From: Marchantia polymorpha subsp. ruderalis
Taxonomy: Eukaryota; Streptophyta; Marchantiopsida; Marchantiales; Marchantiaceae
NCBI GenBank assembly: GCA_037833965.1
Contig: AP031358.1
Span: 12,284,001 to 12,348,000, forward strand
Direction of reading: 5' to 3'
Length of the DNA stretch: 64,000 nucleotides
In this document: positions 30,082 to 40,900 of the stretch, in pieces
How the letters are laid out: the number at the start of each line of letters is the position of its first letter
How positions within the stretch are numbered: position 1 is the stretch's first letter
The notes under the pieces: model-generated
What the model was told of the DNA's origin: nothing
The model's database searches: none
The model's input: the letters and a program-made list of their open reading frames with translations, nothing else
Translations under genes and position numbers: made by a program

Positions 30082-30997
30082 AAAAGAAGTTGTCGGCTCC
30101 TTATGTAATAACCCACCAAAGGCTAAAACTGCAGTATGGTGGTAAAAAGATCGAACCCACAGGGACAGAGGCAACACACAGAGTAAAAGTGTCACGTTTA
30201 ACAGACTTTTGGTAGAGTTTGAATTCTAGGTGACTGTCACTCCCAGAAATACTGCAGTGCTCGACTCGGAGGCTCGACTCGGAGGAGGATCTCAACTCGG
30301 AGGATGCTCGGAGGATGCACGGTACAGCTTGGTCACTCAACACACACACACACACCTGAAACTGGCAAAAAGCACAACTCGGAGGTCGGTCAGGACCTCC
30401 GCTTCGGATTTCAGGAGGAAAGTGTCTCGTAAGTTCACTCAGAGGTTCTGCAGGAAGTGCCTCCCACTCCGGCTTTTACTGCCCTTCCGCCAGGAACTAG
30501 CGGGGGTACCCGGACTGGACTTCTCACTTCGGAACGAAGCCTCTACGTACGCCGTGGACGTCACCCTCGACTATCACACAAAACGCAGGGAGTGCAGACC
30601 CGACTGAGAACTTACTGAAAACACGATCCAGTAACACACACACAACCTGAATTACAAACCAAGGTTTACACGAAGTAATGAAACTTCACATTGGCATTCA
30701 GGGGAAACTTCCCGTAGGAGTACAATCAGGATATGTCACTCGAAGGAGTAAGGGGGAACTGTTCAAGTATCTAACTCGCAGCCGGCTCTGAGTATCAGAA
30801 ATCACCCGCAGGTGCAGATCCGCACTACTCAAGTCTCTAACCGGGTGCGAGCTCTGAACATTCAGCCGAAGGCCTTCAACTACAACATACGGTAACTTCG
30901 CTATGCTGCAGCTTCTCTACGTGGTGCCAGGACCAAAATGCACAAACACGCCAAGAAAGTGAGTTCCTGATCTGCACTTCCGAAACTGGAAGAGTCC

Positions 30998-31026
30998 CAA
31001 GGCAAAACGCCTTGATCTACTTTATA
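30998..31026 (-). promoter_or_regulatory. A1 5' LTR TATA box and adjacent hairpin
   Basis: TATAAA (31,026-31,021) and hairpin CAAGGC-GTTTT-GCCTTG (31,014-30,998). This copy is the functional promoter for genomic RNA of A1. The RNA start is expected about 30 bases after TATAAA, so the hairpin sits between the TATA box and the start or at its very edge. Confidence 0.8.
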
Positions 31027-31059
31027 CTCTCAAAAGATCCTAACTAGCACTACGCTATC

Positions 31060-33615
31060 CTATCTACCACTCGCAGCATCTGCGCGAAACCAAACTACTC
31101 TACTGCACTCAGCAGATCCGGTGCTGCGCCTCCTGCGCGCCGGACTGCTCCGCGTACTATCTCTACCTTGCCAGTCTTCCGACCGGCTGCGTAACCCCAG
31201 GCGTCGGAGCGCTGTGGTGACTTCCGACTGCAAGTGCGCCATAGTGTCGCGCGCACCCGACAAGAAGGTTTCTAATTTTCTCGCCACTCGCCGCCGACTC
31301 CGACTGTCACCTTCCGTCAATGCCGCCGCCCGAAGCTCGAACTCCCTGAGTGTGATCCTCTCTTGAGCTGCCACCTCCCAATGGGTGTATCCGTTTAGAC
31401 AACGAGTCACCCGTGCCGCCAACTCTCCTCGTGCCCTGCAGCTGCTCTCCACCTCTGCCAGCTGCATTTCTAAATCCGCACGTTGTGCCCTCAAATCCGA
31501 GCACTCGGTTTGCAAGTTGCACAACAACTCCTCATCCTCCTTGCGGGCTCTTTGACTTTCCTCTAAGGCGCGCGTCTGGCGCGCAAGCTCGGCTGCTAGG
31601 ACTTTGTTCTGTCTCCGCTCCTCCTGCAGTTCCGACTCGATCTTTGCCCGTATTAGTTCGGCCTCCGCCTGACTCTTCGTCGCCGCATCCTCCTTCTGCT
31701 GCTGCAAGGCTTGGTACAGCTTCTGGGTGACCGCCAGGTGTTGTCGGAGGGCGGTGTTCCTTTCCACATATACTTGGCAACTAGAGGCCCACTTTGCCAC
31801 CTTGATCCTCGTCCTTCGCCTGATAGTCTCCACATAAGACTGCGGTTTTAGGGCACTTCCGTATTTGGATGTCTTGCGATCCAGATATCGCAGGAGTGGA
31901 ACTATCTGTTCGCACAGCACCCCTGTTGGCGTTTTCTGCACCGAATCCGCTTCCTGCTCTTCCGAGCTCGTATCATCCTCAGTCTCGAGGATTTCAGTCG
32001 CCACCGAATCCCTTGGCGACTCCCTGGAACTGTGGCGCGCAGCAGCTTCTGCTGCGACTGCTGCTCCACTGCCTGCTAAAATATCCAGGGCAGTGGGAGA
32101 TCCCACTGTTTGAGCCCCTGTTCCGGCTCGATCTTCGGTTTGTGAAGGGGTCGACGCCGCAGTGACTTTTGTCACTCTTGCACCGCCCGCTTCTGCTGCC
32201 TGTCCTTCCGGCGCAATCTGCGCGGAAGGTGTCCTTGCTGAAGGTGCGTCCGCCGAAGGCGTCCGCACACTGGTCGTTGGCCCCATCCGTCTCGCAGTCG
32301 GCGAATCCGGCTGACTCTCTGTTGTCCGACTCGCAGTCGGCCGACCAGCAGTTGTCCGACTGGGAGTCGGATACACCCTGCGCGTCTTGACTCCACTTGG
32401 CCTACTTGTTGGGGGCGTTCTTCCAGAAGTGCCTTCCGCCGAAGACGACCCTCTGAGGATTGTTGGTTCGTCAGCCAAACTCTCTTCCACTTCCGGCCTG
32501 CTGTCCGGTTCAACGCGCCGTTCAGTTGGCCTTCCTTCCGTCTGTCGACCTTCAGTCATCCGACTCGCAGTCGGCCGGCTGTCAGTCCGTCCATCTCCTC
32601 CCGAAGGCCGTGGTGCCTTCTGTGCAGAGGTTTCTGCCGTCTTCCCTAGAACCTGAGCGATTATCTCTTCCTGTGTGAGATTCCGCCGGGTCGGAGTTCG
32701 CCTGGTCTCCTCAGTAACAGTTGGCATTCTGCGTGCCCTCTGTTTTGGTCGACTATGAGGCTCGGGGGTGGGCCGACCACGAGTCGGCGCAGCTGGTACT
32801 TCCGGCTGCCTGTCCTCAGGTCTCTCATCCCACTTCCGCTTGCGCGGAATGCGCTCACTTCGACGTTCTTCTGCTGCTCTGGCTGGAGCCGGAGCCGGAG
32901 GCGTACTGGCAGGTTCCTCGTCCGGATCCGTGTCTACTTCGGCCTCCCTCGAATATCTACCTGGATAAGACCGGCTCAGCTGCGGAAACCGAGTTTTCTC
33001 AGCATTCGTCAAACATCCCATCGCCCGGTAAAACACGATTAAGTAAGGCGATAGATGATTGAGCGTTCCTCCCCTCTCTTCTTGCGCATGTTGGCGCGTC
33101 ACCTTCCACAGGAGCCGTGCCCAATGCACCGGAGCTCCTGACAACACTAGCTCCACGAACTCTACCTGCCAACCATGCATGTAAGCGGTCTTGGTCGGCT
33201 GCAATATCTGCAGCAATGCTGTCGCGACATTTCTCCGCAATCGATCCTTGTAATCCCGAGTCCGGAAACCGTTCTTGGGATGTCTAGCCACCTTGAAGAG
33301 CTCGTTGTAAGAGACTTCTTCCTCCTGGGACACTTTCACGCTGTCGGCCTCGAAGAGGATATCCCCTTCCTCGCCGGCACACCTGCCCAACACCTGCGCC
33401 CAATTGCAAATTTCCCATCTCTCTGGGTGTGGGCGAAATCCGCGAGAAGGCTTGTGTCTCTCTTGCAGGTACTCGCGCACCATCTCCGGACACGTCCAAT
33501 TCCACCCCCAGAGGAGAAAATCGAGCTTCAGCCTCGTCAGCACATCTTGAAATGCGCGTAGACCGATCTGCGGCACCCTGAGTGGAGACACTCGCAGTTG
33601 GGGAACCTTCGACAT
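31060..33615 (-). CDS. U3-encoded accessory protein, family A (A1 5' LTR copy), 851 residues
   Basis: Intact second copy of the LTR protein in A1. It differs from the 3' LTR copy by two residues that I could see (Leu to Ile in the GRCAGEEGD.LFEADS segment, and Gln to Arg in AAEER.SERIPRK). Because it lies upstream of the genomic TATA box, it can only be made from an LTR transcript that starts earlier in U3. A weak TATA-like site (TATAAGG, about 1.1 kb upstream of the ORF) is the only candidate I see. Domains as described for the 3' copy. Confidence 0.82.
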   Translation of the reverse strand: MSKVPQLRVSPLRVPQIGLRAFQDVLTRLKLDFLLWGWNWTCPEMVREYLQERHKPSRGFRPHPERWEICNWAQVLGRCAGEEGDILFEADSVKVSQEEEVSYNELFKVARHPKNGFRTRDYKDRLRRNVATALLQILQPTKTAYMHGWQVEFVELVLSGAPVHWARLLWKVTRQHAQEERGGTLNHLSPYLIVFYRAMGCLTNAEKTRFPQLSRSYPGRYSREAEVDTDPDEEPASTPPAPAPARAAEERRSERIPRKRKWDERPEDRQPEVPAAPTRGRPTPEPHSRPKQRARRMPTVTEETRRTPTRRNLTQEEIIAQVLGKTAETSAQKAPRPSGGDGRTDSRPTASRMTEGRQTEGRPTERRVEPDSRPEVEESLADEPTILRGSSSAEGTSGRTPPTSRPSGVKTRRVYPTPSRTTAGRPTASRTTESQPDSPTARRMGPTTSVRTPSADAPSARTPSAQIAPEGQAAEAGGARVTKVTAASTPSQTEDRAGTGAQTVGSPTALDILAGSGAAVAAEAAARHSSRESPRDSVATEILETEDDTSSEEQEADSVQKTPTGVLCEQIVPLLRYLDRKTSKYGSALKPQSYVETIRRRTRIKVAKWASSCQVYVERNTALRQHLAVTQKLYQALQQQKEDAATKSQAEAELIRAKIESELQEERRQNKVLAAELARQTRALEESQRARKEDEELLCNLQTECSDLRAQRADLEMQLAEVESSCRARGELAARVTRCLNGYTHWEVAAQERITLREFELRAAALTEGDSRSRRRVARKLETFLSGARDTMAHLQSEVTTALRRLGLRSRSEDWQGRDSTRSSPARRRRSTGSAECSRVVWFRADAASGR

Positions 33616-34970
33616 TGCGTTGCCTGCACACACAAACGTTCTCCCTTTCGCTCACTCTCTCACAATCGCCACTGCGCGTCGGCCACTCAAGCACTGACTG
33701 CTCACTCTCTCTGCGCTCGTTCAAGATCGCTACTCCCAATTCTTTCAAGGTCCGCCAAGATCCTTGTGCAACTCGTCTCCGCACTCTCTACTCTCACTGC
33801 AGGTCGCTCCGCCCTTGCGCGTAATCTTGGAACTGGAAATTGCAAAGTCAAGAATGAGAGAATGAGACTGGAGCGCAGTCTTTTCTTCTCCGATTTCAAG
33901 AACGTCCAACGTTCTTACTGGTTGCAACGTACGCAGCCGGCTATACGGCTTAACGGTTCGCCCTTTGCATGCGCGAATTCACGTCTCCGCATTGCGCGCA
34001 TTCGCATGCTTAAACGTTGAATTCTCCCGCCGCCGCCACCTTCCGGACTCGAGTCCGCTGCAGGGTATACGTCGGCCCTGTTGTCTTTTCCTAACCCGCC
34101 CTTCTCCGGAGGCGTGTCGCCGCTGGTGCGTTCATTATCCGTCGGCGCCTTGCTGGAGGCGCACATCCAGCCGGAGCGAATTACGCCGGCGCGCAGTCGT
34201 ACCGCCTATTTTGTCCTTTATGTCTCGTCCGTTGCTGCCAGCGCATATCCGTCAGCGCAACTCATGCCAGCGCATGCGGCCGTCAGCGCCACGTCGGAGG
34301 CGTACATCCGACCGGCGCTTTCCTTCCATGAACAGCCGCCAAGGGCGCTTCCGACTCTGAGTTGGTTTCCTCCTGTGAGCGCGTGATTCCGCCGAAGGCG
34401 CATCGCCGAGGGCGTACGGGAATCCTTTCCGGCTGTGAACCCTAGCGCGAACGGCGCATGTCCGGCTACGAGTTTTCCGACGCTCATAACTTCTCCATTC
34501 CTGATCCATCTCCGGCGCTCTTGGACTCGTTAGAACGAGCGTCCCGAGCTCTTTCTAATGCAACTTCAACCAACTGGATCTACCGTGTATCCCGATTGTT
34601 ATGAAGGTTTTCCCTTTCCGCGCTAGCGGCGCTTCGCCGAAGGCGCACTCATGGTCGGATGCCTTTAGAGGTCCGGGCCCTTCTCCTGACGTCTTTAGCA
34701 AAACCTCCTCCTGAGGTGTCTGCGCCGGAAGCGTAGCTTCCTTATACGCTAGAGGCGCGTGAGTAGAGATACCTCAAAAAGGAGCTTTTGCCGAAGGCGC
34801 CGAAGACGTTGGCGTTGGTACATCCGACTACGTGATTCTTTGTGCCCTCGTGACGATCTCATCAATCCACTCTATTTAGCGTACCCTTCTCTAGCTACAA
34901 ACACTGCTTTGGTACTAGTTTTCTAAAATTGTTTAAATTCTGCAAAAAAAACAAAAAGTGTGTTACCACA

Positions 34971-34975
34971 AGGAG
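34971..34975. repeat. Target-site duplication of A1, right
   Basis: AGGAG directly after the LTR terminus CCACA, identical to 19,442-19,446. Confidence 0.95.
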
Positions 34976-36698
34976 CAGTCCGCCTGTGCACAGGCGCTCG
35001 CCTGTGCACAGGTCGCCTGTGCACAGGTCACCTCCACACGTGCCGCCTGTGCACAGGCAGGAATCACCCCCGTTCCAACGAAGGAAGGGGAAGGAGCCGG
35101 CGGAAGAGCCGCCTACGAGACACCGGCCCTCGGGCCCAGACCCTCCGGCGCACCACGCGCCGCAATTTGCGCCTTCGGCGCCAGGGCCTTCGAGCCGAGG
35201 AGATACGAGCAGGGAGTGTGCGGAGGCCACACTATCGGCGGGTAATCCGCCGGTAGATGCGCCTTCGGCGGTAGGGCCTCAGGGCCAAGGGACATCGGGC
35301 GAGCGACCCCCGGCCATGTCGCCTTTGGCGATGGACGTCCGCGGCGCTACGCCTGCGGCGGACAAGGCGCCGGCATTTGCGCCTGCGCACAGGCCAAGCA
35401 CAGCCCCCGCAGACCGATCAAGGGAGCAGCAACAGACGGAGGAGCGGAGTGATTGTCCGCGGGATGAAATTTCGATGCGCGGTGCGCAATCAAACCCCGC
35501 GCAGTCACCCTCCGCTCGATCGCCTTCGGCGACGGACGACGGCGGCAGAGAGGATGCGGTAGACAATCAACAAGCGAGAGACGGGGATGCCGCACGGGTA
35601 CATTCGCCTTCCGCCTTAGACATTTTGGCGACGAGCAGCGAGGCTGCAGCCGTGCCTTCGCAGGCAGCACACGTCGATGACGTGCAGCCCCACTCGGGGC
35701 AGTCGCCGACGCAATCAATGGCGACTGAAATTCTCCACTCGGATGATGACGACGGAGGCTCCACGGAAGAAATGTCAGGAGCAGAAGACACCGAGGAGGA
35801 GGAGGAGGAAATTGTTGGAGCGCCGGCGGCGGCGCTCTCTGAGCAGGTGATTCCGTTGCTGCGGTACTTGGATCGCAAGGTCGATAAATACGCCGACCCA
35901 CTCCAGCCGGGATCTTACATCGAGTTAGTGCGCAGGCGGACTCGCACTAAAGTCCACACCAGCAAGCTATTAGCTAGAGTGGACCAGGAGTTGAAGGAAT
36001 TGAAGGAGAAGCATGCGTGCTTGTGGGGTCAGTACAAGCTTAATCAGAAATTCTACAAGCACTCCGAGAAGATGAAGGATGAGAAACTGGGCGAGCTCAC
36101 TAAGGAGCAGGTGAAGGTCAAGGAAGCACTCAACTCTGAGCAGGCCCAGAATCGGATTTTGTCAGAGGAGCTCGTGCGACAGACGCGGTTGTTGGAACAA
36201 TGTCAGCTCGCACGGCAGGCGGATGAAGAGTTAATCCGCAGGTTACAGTCAGAGTGTGGCGAATTGAGAGCGCAACGTGCTGAAGCCGAATCGCAATTAG
36301 TGATAATTGAAGAGGATCGCAGGAAGGAGGCGGATCGCACGAAGGTGGAGACGGCGAGGCGAGTCGCCCACTGTCTCAAGGGCTACGCCCACTGGGAAGT
36401 GAAGGCGCAGGAGAAACTCACACTGCGTGAGTTTGAATTGCGCGCAGCCGGGTTGTTGTCAGGCGACAGTAGGAGTCGGCGGAAGGTAGCGAAGAAGCTC
36501 GAGGCCTTTCTGTCGAAGGCACAGGATACCATGTCCGCCCTCGAAGGGGAGGTGTCCGCGGCGTTGCAGAGGTTGGGACTGCGCAGTCGAGCGGAAGATT
36601 GGCAGGGTAGGGAGTTAGTGCGCGGCAGTCGGCCGCGCAGGAGACGTAGTACAGGTTCCGCGGAGTGTAGTGTAGCGTGGTTCCGTGCAGGCGTGTAG
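34976..36698 (+). pseudogene. U3-encoded protein of B1, C-terminal part
   Basis: In frame with 18,029-19,446 after removal of A1. Encodes the palindrome-derived VHRRSPVHRS repeats, a Pro/Ser/Ala-rich linker with acidic patch (DTEEEEEE), the conserved EQVIPLLRYLDRK helix, RRRTRTKV, a long coiled coil (about 200 residues) and the Arg-rich tail PRRRRSTGSAEC. Apart from the insertion and the upstream TGA this half is open. An apparent frame beginning at 34,929 starts inside A1 and is an artefact of the junction. Confidence 0.85.
34981..35062. repeat. Cluster of CCTGTGCACAGG palindromes (B1)
   Basis: Four copies of the 12-bp palindrome within about 80 bp, mostly inside the longer palindrome CGCCTGTGCACAGGCG. 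Further copies lie in U3 outside the ORF (around 17,291, 17,351 and 17,671) and in B2 (39,580-39,670, about 41,440, 41,758 and 41,818, and 50,433-50,495). Within the ORF they encode a repeated SPVHR unit. Confidence 0.9.
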
Positions 36699-36734
36699 CG
36701 TAGTGCAGTGTAGTGTTAGGTAGGACTTGGAAGG

Positions 36735-36763
36735 TATAAAATAGTTCCAGGCGTTTTGCCTGG
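36735..36763 (+). promoter_or_regulatory. B1 LTR TATA box and hairpin
   Basis: TATAAAA (36,735-36,741) then hairpin CCAGGC-GTTTT-GCCTGG (36,747-36,763). Same arrangement as in A, but the second stem pair is C-G here and A-T in A. Confidence 0.8.
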
Positions 36764-37874
36764 GGTTCTTTCCCATCAGAAGTGCAGATCAGGAACCCAT
36801 TTCCTTTGCGTGTTTGTGTCCTTAAGTTCTGTCACCACGCACGAGGAGTTACAACTTAGCGTTCCGCATTTTGTAGCTGAAGGCCTTCGGCCGAATGTTC
36901 AGAGCTAGTCCATTGGTTAGAGACTTGAGTGTAATAACCCACTAAAGGCTAAAACTGCAATATAGTGGTAGAAAGGTCGAACCCACAGGGACAGAGGAAC
37001 ACACAGGGTACAAAGTGTCACGTTTTAACAGACTATTGAGGAGTTTGAATTCTCAGGCAACTGTCACTCCCAGAAATACTGCAAGTGTCCACTCGGAGCG
37101 CACTCGGAGGTCGCACAGTGCAGCGTAACACACACACACACACACACCTGAAACTACAGAAACACAACCCAGAGATCCGTTAGGACCTCTACTTCAAGAT
37201 TTCAGGGGGAAAGTCTCTCACGAGCACACTCGGCAAAGCTGCGGGCAGTGACTTCCAACTCCGGCTTTTACAACACTTCCACTAGCTTGCTGCTAGTGTA
37301 GGAAACCCGGTTTGGACTGCCTACTTCGGATCGAAGTCACTCCTACGCGGTGAACAACACTCTCAACTCACAAAACGCGCAGAGAACACAGGTCCGCACT
37401 GAAGGACTCACTGTGAAACATTCCAGTAACACAACAACAGTCTATTGAAGAGTTTGAATTCTCAGGCACTTGTCATTCCCAGAAATACTACAGGGGTTAC
37501 CCTCAAGGCACCTGCTGCAGCGTAACCTGAATTTACAACCAAGGCTTACACGAAGTAGCAAAACTTCACTTTGGCATTCAGGGGAAAAATCCCAATGGAG
37601 TACAATCAGAAAGAAACACTCGAAGGTGTAGGGGCGAAACTGTTCAAGTATCTAACTAGTCACTGGCTCTGAGCATCGGCAGTCACCTGCAGGTGCAGAT
37701 CCGAACTACTCAAGTCTCTAACCAATGTACTAGCTCTGAACATTCGGCCGAAGGCCTTCAGCTACAAAATGCGGAACGCTAAGTTGTAACTCCTCGTGCG
37801 TGGTGACAGAACTCAAGGACACAAACACGCAAAGGAAATGGGTTCCTGATCTGCACTTCTGATGGGAAAGAACC

Positions 37875-37903
37875 CCAGGCAAAACGCCTGGAACTATTTT
37901 ATA
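37875..37903 (-). promoter_or_regulatory. B2 3' LTR TATA box and hairpin
   Basis: Minus strand TATAAA (37,903-37,898) and hairpin CCAGGC-GTTTT-GCCTGG (37,891-37,875). The 5' LTR copy is at 48,758-48,730. Confidence 0.8.
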
Positions 37904-37939
37904 CCTTCTAAGTCCTACCTAGCACTACACTGTACTACG

Positions 37940-40900
37940 CTACACGCCTGCACGGAACCACGCTACACTACACTCCGCGGAACCTGTACTACGTCTCCTG
38001 CGCGGCCGACTGCCGCGCACTAACTCCCTACCCTGCCACTCTTCCGCTCGACTGCGCAGTCCCAACCGCTGCAACGCCGCGGACACCTTCCCCTCGAGGG
38101 CGGACATGGTATCCTGTGCCTTCGACAGAAAGGCCTCGAGCTTCTTCGCTACCTTCCGCCGACTCCTACTGTCGCTTGACAACAACCCGGCTGCGCGCAA
38201 TTCAAACTCACGCAGTGTGAGTTTCTCCTGCGCCTTCACTTCCCAGTGGGCGTAGCCCTTGAGACAGTGGGCGACTCGCCTCGCCGTCTCCACCTTCGTG
38301 CGATCCGCCTCCTTCCTGCGATCCTCTTCAATCATCACTAATTGCGATTCGGCTTCAGCACGTTGCGCTCTCAATTCGCCACACTCTGACTGCAACCTGC
38401 GGATTAACTCTTCATCCGCCTGCCGTGCGAGCTGACATTGTTCCAACAACCGCGTCTGTCGCACGAGCTCCTCTGACAAAATCCGATTCTGGGCCTGCTC
38501 AGAATCGAGCGCTTCCTTGACCTTCACCTGCTCCTTGGTGAGCTCGCCCAGTTTCTCATCCTTCATCTTCTCGGAGTGCTTGTAGAATTTCTGATTAAGC
38601 TTGTACTGTCCCCACAAGCACTCATGCTTCTCCTTCAAGTCCCTCAACTCCTGGTCCACTCTAGCTAATAGCTTGCTGGTGTGGACTTTAGTGCGAGTCC
38701 GCCTGCGCACTAACTCGATGTAAGATCCCGGCTGGAGTGGGTCGGCGTATTTATCGACCTTGCAATCCAAGTACCGCAGCAACGGAATCACCTGCTCAGA
38801 GAGCGCCGCCGCCGGCGCTCCAACAATTTCCTCCTCCTCCTCCTCGGTGTCTTCTGCTCCTGACATTTCTTCCGTGGAGCCTCCGTCGTCATCATCCGAG
38901 TGGAGAATTTCAGTCGCCATTGATTGCGTCGGCGACTGACCCGAGTGGGGCTGCACGTCCTCGACGTGTGCTGCCTGCGAAGGCACGGCTGCAGCCTCGC
39001 TGCTCGTCGCCAAAATGTCTAAGGCGGAAGGCGAATGTACCCGAGCGGCATCCCCGTCGTTCGCTGGTTGATTGCCTACCGCATTCTCTCTGTCGCCGTC
39101 GTCCGTCGCCGAAGGCGATTGAGCGGAGGGTGGCTGCGCGGGGTTGGATTGCGCATCGTGCATCGAGATTTCATCCCGCGGACAGTCGCTCCGCTCCATC
39201 GTCTGCTGCTCCCTTGATCGGTCCGTGGGGGCCGTGCCCGGCTCGTGCGCAGGCGCATTTGCCGGCGCCTTGTCCGCCGCAGGCGTAGCGCCGCGGACAT
39301 CTATCGCCGAAGGCGACATGGCCGGGGGCCGCACGTCCGATGTTCCTTGGCCTATAGGCCCTACCGCCGAAGGCGCATCTATCGGCGGACTTCCCGCCGA
39401 TGGTGCGGCCTCCGCACGCTCTCTGCTCGTATCTCCTCGACTCGAAGGCCCTGGCGCCGAAGGCGCAAATTGCGGCGCGTGGTGCGCCGGAGGGTCTGGC
39501 CCCGAGGGCCGGTGTCTCGTAGGCGGTTCTTCCGCCGGCTCCTTCCCCTTCCTATGTTGGAACGGGGGTGATTCTTGCCTGTGCACAGGCGGCACGTGCG
39601 GAGGTGTTCTGTGCACAGGCGACCTGTGCACAGGTGACCTGTGCACAGGCAAGCGCCTGTGCACAGGCGGACTGCTCCTTCCCACGCGTAAGCGTAGATC
39701 CACGTCCACTTGTGTTCGCCGGTCCGCGGAGGCTCGTCCGTCCGCGGAGGCTCGCCTGTGCGCAAACGGAACATCTGTCCGCATCGCACGTGGTAACTCC
39801 GGAGGCCCCTGGCCCGTAGGCGGCCTCTCTCCCGACGAGGTTGCAGCGTGGCCCGTTGCTCCTGCGGTCGTCCGCGCTTCTTCTCGCCTCTCTGGCGACG
39901 CACTTCCTATCTCCGTCGCAATCGTCGCCGTGTCTGCACTGTCAGCTGGCAACACCAGCCTGCGTGCCTTCTGCTTCGGCCGGCTGTATGGCTCGCACAG
40001 CGGCCGCGGTCGAATGGGAGCAGAGGGTTCTTGATGCTGCTCCTCTTCGGACTCTTCCCTCCATCGCCGCTTCCGCGGCACTCGCGCTGCAGGAGTGTGT
40101 CTCCCTTCGTCCCTCCGTCTTGATGGGGTAGAAGTCGGTGACTCCTCCGCATCAGTGTCGACCTCGTTCTCCCGCACATACTTCCCGGGATGGTCGATGG
40201 ACAATGGCGGAAAATGTTCAAGCTCCGCCGCTGTCAAACAATTCCGCTGTCGATAAAAATTGATGAGGAAAGGAGAAAGATGGTTTAGAGTTCCCCCCTT
40301 CTCCTCAAACGCGTGCTGTCGCATCACCCTGTGCAGGATGCTCGCCCAGTGAATTGGAGTTCCCTCGATGACGCACTCCACAAAAGAGACCTGCCACAAT
40401 GTGATGTAGCAGGCGCGGTGCGGCTGCAGTAATTGCATCAGCGCCGCGGACAAAGTCCGGCGAAATCGATCCTTGTAATCACGGGTCCTGTACCCATTCT
40501 TGGTAGACCTCCCGGTCTTGAACAGCTCCACAAATTGCGCCTCTTCTTGTTTGGTCACCTTGATGCTCTCACTGTCGAAAAGGAGATGCCCTGGCATGCC
40601 AGCACATCTTTCCAACGCCTGCGCCCAATCTTGGACTGTCCACCGATCAACATGCGGACGCAATCCGCGCGAGGGTGGTCCCTGTGGCTCTAGCCACTCG
40701 CGCACCATATTCGCACAGATGTAATTCCATCCCCATAGCAAGAAATCGAGCTTTCTTGCTATTAAGCGCTCTTCGAAAGCGCGCAGCCCGTTCTGCGGCA
40801 GGCGAAGTGGCACCATCCGCAATCTGCTCGGTCTCGTCATTGCGTTCCTGGGGTTCGCTCGCCCGCTCATTCTACTTCCGCACTGTCCGCGTTTCTTTCT

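Larger units (their letters stand above)
19447..34970 (-). mobile_element. A1: complete Ty3/gypsy retrotransposon, 15.5 kb, minus strand
   Basis: Bounded by two LTRs of identical length (4,867 bp) with TG..CA ends and a 5-bp target duplication AGGAG. Reading on the minus strand the order is 5' LTR (30,104-34,970), PBS, gag, protease, UAG, RT-RNase H-integrase, PPT, 3' LTR (19,447-24,313). Protease-RT-RNase H-integrase order marks Ty3/gypsy. The integrase ends in a GPY/F-type module with no chromodomain, so it is of the Tat/Athila-like branch or a related non-seed-plant lineage. I saw four differences between the two LTRs (19574/30231, 21194/31851, 22204/32861, 22703/33360), so the insertion is recent. 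It sits inside the B1 LTR. Confidence 0.97.
30104..34970 (-). repeat. A1 5' LTR (4,867 bp)
   Basis: Same length and ends as the 3' LTR; four substitutions seen between them. Drives transcription of gag-pol from the TATA box at 31,026-31,021 and carries its own copy of the U3 ORF at 31,060-33,615. Confidence 0.96.
34971..36929 (+). mobile_element. B1 LTR, second part
   Basis: Continues the B1 LTR after A1: the sequence matches the B2 LTR without a gap once A1 and one AGGAG are removed. It includes the rest of the LTR ORF, the TATA box and about 165 bases of R, and is then cut at 36,929 by the B2 insertion. The five bases before B2 are TTGAG. About 0.8 kb of LTR should continue beyond B2, outside this window. 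Confidence 0.9.

Noticed and set aside
34929..34975. Start of the 589-codon plus-strand frame inside A1 LTR
   Set aside because: The first codons come from the A1 terminus; the true protein is the B1 LTR ORF interrupted by A1.
34981..35062. CRISPR-like array of palindromic repeats
   Set aside because: Spacers are 1-20 bp, irregular and partly identical, the units encode protein, and the context is a plant retrotransposon.
39144..40034. Long plus-strand frames (296 and 286 codons) antisense to the B LTR ORF, at 39,144 and 49,999
   Set aside because: They lie opposite the conserved minus-strand ORF in its GC-rich linker, where stop codons are rare, and end or change freely. They are composition shadows.
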